A stretch of DNA of 19,072 nucleotides, from assembly GCA_025464045.1 (NCBI GenBank), contig JAODBQ010000418.1:1-19072 (forward strand), written 5' to 3'. The notes under the pieces were generated by a model. It saw only the letters and a program-made list of their open reading frames with translations. It searched no databases and was not told the DNA's origin. Shown in pieces: positions 13,194-19,072 of the stretch. Each line of letters begins with the position of its first letter. Position 1 is the first letter of the stretch. The stretch is from Ilumatobacteraceae bacterium. Its GTDB lineage: Bacteria; Actinomycetota; Acidimicrobiia; Acidimicrobiales; Ilumatobacteraceae. Both the position numbers and the translations under genes were made by a program.

Positions 13194-14348
13194 ATGCCCA
13201 CCGCGACCAATGAGCAGATCATCGACGCGCTGCGCCCCGTGCAGGATCCCGAGCTCCATCGGTCGATCGTCGATCTCGGCATGGTGCGCAGCGTCGCCCT
13301 CGGCGCCGACGGCACGTTGCAGGTGCTCATCGCGCTCACGGTGGTCGGCTGCCCGTTGCGCAACGAGATCCAGAAGCGCGTCACCGACGCTGTCCTGCCC
13401 CTCGACGGCGTGTCCGCCGTCGACCTCGACTTCACCGTGATGACCGACCAGGAGCGCGAGGATCTGCGGATCAAGCTCCACGGCAGCCCCGCGGCGACCG
13501 CCGGTCAGGGTCAGGCACATGGCCATGCCGAAGGCCGCAAGGTGCCGTTCAGCGAGACGGGCTCGAAGACGCGGCCGCTGCTGATCTCCTCCGGCAAAGG
13601 CGGCGTCGGCAAGAGCAGCGTCACGGTCAACCTCGCCGTCGCGCTGGCCTCGCAGGGTTACTCGGTGGGCGTCGTCGACGCGGACATCTACGGCTACTCG
13701 GTGCCGCGCATGCTCGGGACCGAGGACCGCGAGCCGACGGTGATCGACCAGATGCTGATCCCGCCGGAGAGCTACGGCGTGCGGTGCATCTCGATCGGCT
13801 ACTTCGTGCCGCAGGGCCAGGCCATCATCTGGCGTGGCCCGATGCTGCACAAGGCGCTCGAGCAGTTCCTCACCGACGTCTACTGGGACGAGCCGGACTT
13901 CCTGCTCGTCGACATGCCACCCGGCACCGGCGACATCGCGCTCAGCCTCAGCCAGTACCTGCCGCGCGGCGAGGTGTACGTCGTCACCACCCCGCAGCCG
14001 GCCGCCCAGAAGGTGGCCCGGCTCAGCGCGGCGATGGCCGACAAGGTCCATCTCCCGGTGAAGGGGATCATCGAGAACATGAGCTGGTTCACCGGCGACG
14101 ACGGCAAGCGCTACGAGCTGTTCGGTGCCGGGGGCGGCCAACTGCTGGCCGACGAGCTCGGCGTGCCGCTGCTCGGCCAGCTGCCCCTCATCGAGCAGCT
14201 CCGCGAGGGCGGCGACGACGGCCACCCGATCACCGCGGTGAACCCGGACAGCGAGATCTCGCAGGCGTTCCAGGCGATCGCCACCCGGATCGCCACGGAG
14301 CTGAAGCCACGCAAGGTGTTCAGCCCGAGCCTCAAGATCATCGGCTGA
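13194..14348 (+). CDS. mrp: Mrp/ApbC/NBP35-type iron-sulfur carrier ATPase
   Basis: A 384-residue protein with an N-terminal MIP18/DUF59 domain (about 5-90; conserved Cys53 in VVGCPL), a Gly/His-rich linker (about 100-115) and a ParA/Mrp P-loop domain. Motifs are SGKGGVGKS (133-141), VVDADIYGYSVPRM (160-173) and DMPPGTGD (240-247). Mrp/ApbC proteins carry and transfer [4Fe-4S] clusters. The CxxC pair expected in the ENMS...FG segment is missing: the sequence reads ENMSWFTGDDGKRYELFG (294-311). ATG 13194 has GAAAGGG about 8 bases upstream and matches the usual N-terminus; an ATG 16 codons earlier gives an arginine-rich leader. Divergent from the SufR-like regulator. Confidence 0.94.
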   Translation: MPTATNEQIIDALRPVQDPELHRSIVDLGMVRSVALGADGTLQVLIALTVVGCPLRNEIQKRVTDAVLPLDGVSAVDLDFTVMTDQEREDLRIKLHGSPAATAGQGQAHGHAEGRKVPFSETGSKTRPLLISSGKGGVGKSSVTVNLAVALASQGYSVGVVDADIYGYSVPRMLGTEDREPTVIDQMLIPPESYGVRCISIGYFVPQGQAIIWRGPMLHKALEQFLTDVYWDEPDFLLVDMPPGTGDIALSLSQYLPRGEVYVVTTPQPAAQKVARLSAAMADKVHLPVKGIIENMSWFTGDDGKRYELFGAGGGQLLADELGVPLLGQLPLIEQLREGGDDGHPITAVNPDSEISQAFQAIATRIATELKPRKVFSPSLKIIG

Positions 14349-14372
14349 GGCCTCGGCGCCCGGCCGCAGCAG

Positions 14373-14424
14373 CGACGCGAGCACCGCATCTGCTCACCAA
14401 TGGGCACGTTCCGTGCTTGCGTCG
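14373..14424. terminator. Long imperfect stem in the mrp/molybdoenzyme convergent gap
   Basis: CGACGCGAGCAC (14373-14384) pairs with GTGCTTGCGTCG (14413-14424) over 12 positions with one G-U, around a 28-base loop. A smaller hairpin GCACG-TTC-CGTGC competes with it. It lies between the 3' ends of mrp and the opposite-strand molybdoenzyme gene and could stop transcription in both directions. No U-tract. The 95-base gap holds nothing else I can recognise. Confidence 0.35.
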
Positions 14425-14443
14425 ACAGCGATGGCCGGAAGGT

Positions 14444-15055
14444 TCAATCGCCCCAGTGGCGTTGCTCGCGGAACGGGTCGCCGTGGTTGTGGTAGCCGTT
14501 CTGCTCCCAGAACCCGGGCTGGTCGCCGTCGTGCAGCTCCAGGGTGCGGACCCACTTGGCGCTCTTCCAGAAGTAGAGGTGGGGCACGACGATCCGCACC
14601 GGGCCGCCGTGGATCGGTTCGATCGGCTCGCCCTCGAACGCGTACGCGACGATCGCCTGGTCGGTGGTGATGTCGGCCAGCGGCACGTTGGTCGTGTAGC
14701 CGAACTCGGCGTGCTCGATCACGTGTGTGGCGGAGGGCGCCACACCGGCCCGCTCGAGGAGGTCGCGCACGCGGACGCCGCGCCACGTGGTGTCGAACTT
14801 GCTCCACTTGGTGACGCAGTGGATGTCGAACGTCAACGACACCGACGGCATCGCCACCAGCTCCTCGAAGTCGATCGTGAACGGATGGTCGACCAGACCG
14901 TCGACGCCCAGACTCCACTCACCGGGTGCGTACTCGGGCACATCGCCGACGTGCAGCACCGGAAACCGGTCGGTGAGGTACTGACCCGGCGGCAACCTGG
15001 CGGCGTCGTAACCACGAGCCTCGAGCTCCTTGCGGTTGCGATCGAAGAATCCCAT
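14444..15055 (-). CDS. Sulfite oxidase-family molybdopterin oxidoreductase, cytosolic
   Basis: A 203-residue molybdopterin-binding domain of the sulfite oxidase/YedY superfamily (COG2041). It shows LHVGDVPEY, DFEELVAMPSVSLTFDIHCVTKWSKFD with Cys80 as the expected Mo ligand, WRGVRVRDLL, HGGPVRIVVPHLYFWKSAKWV (about 144-165) and a C-terminal GFWEQNGYHNHGDPF. There is no Tat or Sec signal peptide, no haem domain and no dimerisation domain, so it is a minimal cytosolic form; substrate and electron partner are unknown. ATG 15055 was preferred to an upstream start because CAGACT, a -10-like hexamer, ends 6 bases before it. Divergent from the DUF4328 gene. Confidence 0.9.
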   Translation of the reverse strand: MGFFDRNRKELEARGYDAARLPPGQYLTDRFPVLHVGDVPEYAPGEWSLGVDGLVDHPFTIDFEELVAMPSVSLTFDIHCVTKWSKFDTTWRGVRVRDLLERAGVAPSATHVIEHAEFGYTTNVPLADITTDQAIVAYAFEGEPIEPIHGGPVRIVVPHLYFWKSAKWVRTLELHDGDQPGFWEQNGYHNHGDPFREQRHWGD

Positions 15056-15114
15056 CGCGCCAGTCTGCCTGCCATCGGGAACCTCGGCTCGCGAGGCGCG
15101 TACCATGGCCGCCG
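15056..15114. promoter_or_regulatory. Compact divergent promoter region, two leaderless-type -10s
   Basis: Minus strand: CAGACT (15067-15062) ends 6 bases before ATG 15055. Plus strand: TACCAT (15101-15106) ends 8 bases before ATG 15115. Between them CCTCG (15082-15086) and CGAGG (15092-15096) form a short inverted repeat. No clear -35 on either side. Confidence 0.35.
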
Positions 15115-15879
15115 ATGACCGACATGCCGCCGCCCCCGCCCGCGATGGGCCCGCCGCCGGGGTACGTGGCCTATGGCGACGTCGGCGCGGTGAACCGCAA
15201 CGTGCAGCGGATCGGTGCGGTCGCCAAGGCGTTGTGGGTGCTGCTGCTGATCTACGTCCCGCTGAGCGCGCTGAACATCGTCGCCACCGTCCAGCTCGCG
15301 CACAAGGCGCAGCAGTTCGCCGACGGCGAGATCACCAAGGACAACTTCGCCAATGCGTCGCGGCTGAACATCGGCAGCATCGCCGGCTACCTCGTCGTGC
15401 CGATCGCCGTGCTGACGATCATCTGGATGTACCGGATGGCCAACAACGTCCGTGCCCTCGGACGGCCCGGGCTGCGGTTCGCACCGGGCTGGGCGATCGG
15501 TGGTTGGTTCACCCCGCCATGCGTCGTCTACGCCGTGCCGTGGTTGATGTTCCGCGAACTGTGGAAGGCCAGCGCTCCGGAGATCGGCCCCGGCGACCCG
15601 AGCTGGCGCGACGAGAGGGTGCCCGGGATCATCAACCTGTGGTGGGTCTGCTACGGCCTCGTGCCGTTGCTGGGCATCTTCTCCGCCGCCGGCATCGTCT
15701 CCCAGCTGCGCAACACCAGCGACAGTGACGCGCGCCTGCACGACCTCGCCGACCAACTGCACAAGTACCTGCCGCTGAACCTCGGGATCGCGGTCGTGGG
15801 CATGCTCAGCGGGGTCGTCTACGCGCTGATGGTGCGCCAGCTCTCGGCCAGGCACATGCGCGCAACCCGCGAGCGATAG
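15115..15879 (+). CDS. DUF4328 membrane protein
   Basis: A 254-residue integral membrane protein. A short proline-rich head (MTDMPPPPPAMGPPPGY) precedes hydrophobic segments at about 36-58, 86-106, 126-144, 173-196 and 220-240. The segment RFAPGWAIGGWFTPP followed by PWLMFRELWKAS (about 121-153) is the DUF4328 hallmark (P-x-x-A...W-F-x-P...E-L-W). Function is unknown; the family is common in actinobacteria. No ribosome site before ATG 15115, but TACCAT lies 8 bases upstream. The stop is 4 bases before the SixA-like gene, so the two are co-transcribed. Confidence 0.88.
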   Translation: MTDMPPPPPAMGPPPGYVAYGDVGAVNRNVQRIGAVAKALWVLLLIYVPLSALNIVATVQLAHKAQQFADGEITKDNFANASRLNIGSIAGYLVVPIAVLTIIWMYRMANNVRALGRPGLRFAPGWAIGGWFTPPCVVYAVPWLMFRELWKASAPEIGPGDPSWRDERVPGIINLWWVCYGLVPLLGIFSAAGIVSQLRNTSDSDARLHDLADQLHKYLPLNLGIAVVGMLSGVVYALMVRQLSARHMRATRER

Positions 15880-15883
15880 GACG

Positions 15884-16342
15884 ATGCTCTACCTCGTCCG
15901 CCACGCCAAGGCCGGCGAACGTCACGACGCCGACGGCGACGACGAGCTGCGTCCGCTCAGCAAGGCGGGCGAGCGCCAGGCCGCCGTGCTCGCGCGCAAG
16001 CTCGCCCGGCGCGACGTGACGATCCTGATCAGCAGCCCGTACCTGCGCTGCATGCAGACGCTCGAGCCGCTCGCGCACCTGCTGCGCGAGCCCGTGCACG
16101 TCGACGACCGCCTGGCCGAAGGCTCGAGCGCCGCGTCGGTGATGGAGCTGTTCGCGTCCGTCCCTGACGGCGCCGTGATGTGCAGCCACGGCGACGTGAT
16201 CCCCGAGGTCGTCGGTGCGTTGGTGCGCCGCGGGTGCGAGCTGCTGTCGGAGCCGGACTGGCGCAAGGCGAGCACGTGGGTGCTGCGCCGGGAGGACGGG
16301 GTGTTCGTCTCGGCCAAGGCGTGGCCACCCCCCGACGTCTGA
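15884..16342 (+). CDS. SixA-like phosphohistidine phosphatase
   Basis: A 152-residue histidine phosphatase superfamily (branch 1, SixA-type) protein. It begins MLYLVRHAKAG with the RHG-type catalytic motif (R6, H7), then SPYLRCMQT (R55) and CSHGDVIPE (H102), which complete the phosphate pocket. SixA of E. coli dephosphorylates phosphohistidine on phosphotransfer proteins; in actinobacteria the target is usually unknown. It is small, without a Nudix domain and without a signal peptide. ATG 15884 follows the DUF4328 stop by 4 bases with AGGA close by, so translation is coupled. Converges with the ccm cluster. Confidence 0.92.
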   Translation: MLYLVRHAKAGERHDADGDDELRPLSKAGERQAAVLARKLARRDVTILISSPYLRCMQTLEPLAHLLREPVHVDDRLAEGSSAASVMELFASVPDGAVMCSHGDVIPEVVGALVRRGCELLSEPDWRKASTWVLRREDGVFVSAKAWPPPDV

Positions 16343-16349
16343 CGCGCCG

Positions 16350-16366
16350 GCCGTCGCCGCGGCGGC
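16350..16366. terminator. Short GC hairpin between convergent sixA-like and ccmI-like genes
   Basis: GCCGTCG (16350-16356) pairs with CGGCGGC-side bases 16360-16366 over 7 positions with one T-G pair and a 3-base loop, in the 35-base gap between two stop codons. It could stop both transcripts; there is no U-tract. Confidence 0.3.
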
Positions 16367-16377
16367 AGTTCGACGAC

Positions 16378-17133
16378 TCAGGTGGTGACCGGAGCGTTGC
16401 TGTCCTGTACCGAGGACGCCGTCGGGTCGAGCGAGGCGAGCACGGGTCCGACGAGCTGACGGACCTCCGCCGGCGGGTTGTTGGCGAGGCACGTCGTCAG
16501 CTCGGTCTGCGCGCCGGCGGGGTCGGGTGCCTGCACGAACCTGGCCAGCGCGACGCCGAGCAGGCAGTGCGCGTCCGGGTACGTCGGATCGATCGAGATC
16601 GCCCGGCGGATCTGGCCGACCCCGATGTCGACCACCGACGACTGCTCGCTCTGGAACCCGGACGTGACGATCAGCCACCCGGCGTACGTCGTCGCCTCGA
16701 CGTTGTTCGGATCGAGCTGCAGGACCCGCTTGTACGCGTCGACTGCGGTGTTCGAGTCCTGCTGGGAGAAGGCGACGCGGGCCCGCGCCAGCTGCTGGCT
16801 GATCTCGTCGCCGACGAGCGGCGCGGCCGCCGACGACTCGGTGCGCTGCCCCGAGTAGTGGGCGACCATCCAGCCGGCCAACGTCGCGATGGCGAGGGTC
16901 GCCACGACCGCGCCGACGATGACGCGCGGGCGCCGACGCTTGCCGGGCAGCGCGGCCTTGCCGTCCTCGATCTCGCGCAGCACCGCAGCGGCACGAGCGA
17001 CGTAACCGTCGCGCAACGTGACGTAGTCGTGCTCGTCGACGTCGCCCGCCTCGCGCTCACGATCGAGGTCCCCGATCGAACGCAGCAGGAAGCGTCGCTC
17101 CTCCTCGAGCTCGGCCAGGCGATCAGGGTTCAC
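16378..17133 (-). CDS. CcmI-like TPR protein of cytochrome c maturation
   Basis: A 251-residue protein. Residues 1-60 are helical and charged (ELEEERRFLLRSI, EREAGDVDEHDYVTLRDGYVARAA), which resembles the segment after the first helix of CcmI/CycH. One transmembrane helix follows at about 70-92. Residues about 108-230 are TPR-like (ARVAFSQQDSNTAVDAYKRVLQLDPNN, then IRRAISIDPTYPDAHCLLGVALARF). CcmI acts as the apocytochrome c chaperone that hands the C-terminus of apocytochrome to the haem-ligation complex. Compared with proteobacterial CcmI it is short and has one visible helix. GTG 17133 lies 3 bases after the ccmH stop. Last gene of the ccm run here. Confidence 0.8.
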   Translation of the reverse strand: MNPDRLAELEEERRFLLRSIGDLDREREAGDVDEHDYVTLRDGYVARAAAVLREIEDGKAALPGKRRRPRVIVGAVVATLAIATLAGWMVAHYSGQRTESSAAAPLVGDEISQQLARARVAFSQQDSNTAVDAYKRVLQLDPNNVEATTYAGWLIVTSGFQSEQSSVVDIGVGQIRRAISIDPTYPDAHCLLGVALARFVQAPDPAGAQTELTTCLANNPPAEVRQLVGPVLASLDPTASSVQDSNAPVTT

Positions 17134-17136
17134 CGG

Positions 17137-17661
17137 TCACGCCCCTGCCTCGTCGTGGTCCTCGCGATCGTCGCCGCGGTCCGCGCGCGCGTCGTCGGCC
17201 ATCGCGGCAGCGACCAAGGCACGATCGGCGTCGTCGGGAACGGTGTCAGCGGCGAGACGCCATCGTCGGAAGGCGAAGATCAAGCCGATGACCGCGCAGA
17301 CGAGCGCCGCCACGGGCAGCGCCCACACGAGCGCATCGATGCCGGACGCCTTCGGGACCAGCAGCACACGCGCCCCGTAGCGGTCGGAGATGTAGGTGAT
17401 GATCTGCGTGTCGCTGAGGTTGCTCTGGGCGATCTGGGCCTTGATCTCGGTGCGAATCGCCTCCGAGTCGCTGTTGCGCGACTCGAACACGCTCTCGCCG
17501 TCGCAGATCGGGCAGGCGAGGCGCGAGCTGATGTCCTCGAGCCGCTCGTCGGGCGTGCGCGGGCCGGCGTCTCGGGTGGAGCCGACGGCGAGGAAGCCGA
17601 CGACGACCAGGACGAGCAGCACCCATCCGGGCCAACGTTTGAGCTGACGCTGCCAACTCAA
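17137..17661 (-). CDS. ccmH: Cytochrome c maturation thioreductase CcmH
   Basis: A 174-residue protein of the CcmH/CycL/NrfF family. The redox motif is RLACPICDGES with Cys50 and Cys53 (family LRCxxC), followed by SDSEAIRTEIKAQIAQSNLSD, IITYISDRYG and VLLVPK, all family traits. A hydrophobic segment at about 12-27 anchors the N-terminus and a second at about 99-119 places the CxxC domain outside the membrane. It keeps apocytochrome CXXCH thiols reduced. The start is TTG 17661, whose bases overlap the ccmG stop as TTGA; the open frame further upstream is ccmG read out of frame. The acidic C-terminal tail (about 135-174) is rich in Asp and Arg. Confidence 0.9.
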   Translation of the reverse strand: MSWQRQLKRWPGWVLLVLVVVGFLAVGSTRDAGPRTPDERLEDISSRLACPICDGESVFESRNSDSEAIRTEIKAQIAQSNLSDTQIITYISDRYGARVLLVPKASGIDALVWALPVAALVCAVIGLIFAFRRWRLAADTVPDDADRALVAAAMADDARADRGDDREDHDEAGA

Positions 17662-18326
17662 GCAGTGGACCCCCCGTTGGACCCCTCGGTGGCCTCTTGG
17701 TCGCGGAACTGCTGGACCAGCCGCGACAGCGAGTCGGCCGTGATCTGCGACGGGATGCGGGCGACGATCACGCCCTGCGGATCGACGATCCACGTCTCCG
17801 GCACCTGCGCCACCCCCAGCGACACCGCGTTCTTGCCGTTGGTGTCGTCCACCACCGGCCAGTCCCCGCCGTTGTCGACGAACCACGTCCGCACGTCCGC
17901 GTCCCGGTCGGCGCCCCACGTCATCGTGTACAGCTCGGCGCCGGCGAGGCCGAGCGACTGCTGCTGGTCGTAGAACGCGACGAGCTCCGGGTGCTCGGCC
18001 CGGCACGGCAGGCACGTGGTGTTGAAGAAGTTCAGCACGACCCAGCTGCCCTTGCGCCGGCTCAGGTCGAACGCCTTGCCGTCCAGCGTCGTGCCCGTGA
18101 TCTGCGGCGCGGGCTTGCCCACCGCGAAGCTCGACACCTCGTCGCTGGGGCTCGTCTCGCTCGTGGCGAGGACGACGAACAACGCCCCGAGCACGAGCGC
18201 CACGGCGAGCGCGATGAACGGCGCGAGCCGGCGTCGGCGAACGCGCTGGCCGTCGCCGCCGTCGCCGGGGCTGTCGGACGTCGGCACGGCGTGCGACGAC
18301 GTGTCGCCGGGGCTGCCGTCAGACAT
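17658..18326 (-). CDS. ccmG: CcmG/DsbE-type membrane-anchored thioredoxin
   Basis: A 222-residue thiol:disulfide oxidoreductase. After a Gly/Ser/Asp-rich cytosolic head with RVRRRR, one transmembrane helix (about 35-54) anchors an extracytoplasmic thioredoxin domain (about 65-210). The active site is NTTCLPCRAEHP with Cys105 and Cys108; the Trp usually found just before the first cysteine is Thr104. The cis-proline loop is VPETWIVDPQG (Pro176). In System I, CcmG reduces CcmH and apocytochrome c. Its ATG (18326) lies inside the last codons of ccmF (8-base overlap) and its stop overlaps the ccmH start, so translation is tightly coupled. Confidence 0.92.
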   Translation of the reverse strand: MSDGSPGDTSSHAVPTSDSPGDGGDGQRVRRRRLAPFIALAVALVLGALFVVLATSETSPSDEVSSFAVGKPAPQITGTTLDGKAFDLSRRKGSWVVLNFFNTTCLPCRAEHPELVAFYDQQQSLGLAGAELYTMTWGADRDADVRTWFVDNGGDWPVVDDTNGKNAVSLGVAQVPETWIVDPQGVIVARIPSQITADSLSRLVQQFRDQEATEGSNGGSTA

Positions 18327-19072
18327 CGACCGTCTCCCGTTCGATGATCGGCGCGGACACGGGATCGGTCGGGCGGCGGCGGCGCCGACCGGGGAACGCG
18401 GCGAGCACGGTGCCGGCCGCCATCAACGCGCCGCCGACCCACAGCCACAGGATCATCGGCTTCACCGCCACCTTGATGAGCGCGGTCGTGTCACCGGCCT
18501 GTGGCGTGCCCTCGAGCGTGAGGTAGAGATCCTCGGCGACGCCGCTCTTCACGCTCGGCGTCGGCACGGTGAGCCCGAAGTTGGTGTAGGTCGTCTGGCG
18601 CGGCGCATACGCCTGACCGCCGTCGATCTTGATGCTCGCGCGCACGCCCGTCGACCGCGCGTCGCTGAAGCCGCTGACGTCGACGAGCTCGTACGTGTGC
18701 CCGTCGTACGACGCCACCTTGCCCGCGGTGAGCTGCAGCTCGCTGACCTTGCTGAAGCTGTTCGACGCGGCGAGCGCGACCGCGATGATGATCACCCCGA
18801 GGTGCACGATCATCCCGCCGTTGGTCCGGCCGAGCACGCCGCGCCAGCCCTGGCGACGCGACGCGAGCACCAGCTGGCGCACCGCCGCGCCGGCCGCGAA
18901 CCCGCCGAGCGCGAACGCGACGAGCGCCCACAGGTCGTCGGCGCCGACGAACACGCTGAACGCGAGCGCGGCGGCGCCGGCCCACGCGGGCCAGAACAAC
19001 CGCTCGCGCAGCAGCTCCTGGCTCGCCTTGCGCCACGGCAGCACCGGCGCGACCGCCATCAGGAACAGCAGG
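18319..19072 (-). CDS. ccmF: Cytochrome c haem lyase subunit CcmF, C-terminal part
   Basis: Only about 250 C-terminal residues of an expected 630-680 are in the window; the 5' part lies beyond base 19072. The visible frame runs LLFLMAVAPVLPWRK, which is typical of CcmF (PLLPWR), then hydrophobic segments, then NGGMIVHLGVIIIAVALAAS whose His probably corresponds to a haem-b ligand of CcmF. A periplasmic domain of about 110 residues follows (GHTYELVDVSGFSD, APRQTTYTNFGL), and PMILWLWVGGALMAAGTVLAAF is the last helix. CcmF with CcmH/I ligates haem to apocytochrome c. ATG 19059 is internal, not a start. Confidence 0.92.
   Translation of the reverse strand, partial: LLFLMAVAPVLPWRKASQELLRERLFWPAWAGAAALAFSVFVGADDLWALVAFALGGFAAGAAVRQLVLASRRQGWRGVLGRTNGGMIVHLGVIIIAVALAASNSFSKVSELQLTAGKVASYDGHTYELVDVSGFSDARSTGVRASIKIDGGQAYAPRQTTYTNFGLTVPTPSVKSGVAEDLYLTLEGTPQAGDTTALIKVAVKPMILWLWVGGALMAAGTVLAAFPGRRRRRPTDPVSAPIIERETVDV

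Noticed and set aside
16180..17973. 597-residue plus-strand open frame opposite the ccm genes
   Set aside because: A shadow frame lacking domains, opposite four overlapping genes with clear motifs.

Overview
The window is GC-rich, with codon third positions dominated by G/C. It carries Actinomycetota-specific genes: a WhiB1-type iron-sulfur protein, a PdtaS-type histidine kinase, a DUF3107 protein and a paired ArsA-like ATPase module. It also has a System I (Ccm) cytochrome c maturation cluster, which most well-known actinobacteria lack. Together these suggest an uncultured-type or environmental actinobacterium, probably class Acidimicrobiia. This placement is inferred from gene content, not from a marker tree. 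No rRNA, tRNA, CRISPR array, insertion sequence or prophage gene was seen, and no stretch over 300 bases lacks a gene.

Left part (1-4357): a translationally coupled pair of small NTF2-fold proteins (a SnoaL-like protein cut by the window edge and a limonene-epoxide-hydrolase-like protein) lies downstream of the etfB-etfA electron transfer flavoprotein operon. A diacylglycerol/lipid kinase runs divergently from etfB. Its 3' end overlaps a glycerophosphodiester phosphodiesterase on the other strand.

Middle (4358-10438): whiB1 and pdtaS converge, the same neighbourhood as in Mycobacterium (whiB1-pdtaS). whiB1 has a long leader and a good promoter whose -10 lies between the arms of a 9-bp inverted repeat. 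A four-helix membrane protein follows. Next comes a minus-strand operon reading DUF3107 - rmlA - ArsA-like ATPase 1 - ArsA-like ATPase 2; the two ATPases overlap by one base and have complementary losses in their nucleotide-binding motifs.

Redox/regulatory part (10526-16342): a GlxA-type (DJ-1 + AraC) regulator is followed by a stand-alone DJ-1/PfpI protein. Both have an inverted repeat over a TTGAC -35-like core. A SufR-like winged-helix protein with four C-terminal cysteines is divergent from the Fe-S carrier ATPase Mrp, a likely iron-sulfur homeostasis unit. A cytosolic sulfite-oxidase-family molybdoenzyme, a DUF4328 membrane protein and a SixA-like phosphatase follow.

Right edge (16378-19072): a tightly overlapping minus-strand ccmF-ccmG-ccmH-ccmI run for cytochrome c haem ligation and apocytochrome thioreduction. 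ccmF is cut by the window edge.

Many first genes of transcription units here have no Shine-Dalgarno but do have a -10-like hexamer 6-8 bases before the start codon, which suggests widespread leaderless transcription. No wholly new multi-gene system was demonstrated. The most unusual items are the asymmetric ATPase pair with rmlA, the PdtaS that lacks the sensor cysteines, the operator-like repeats, and the epoxide-hydrolase-like gene with no normal start codon.
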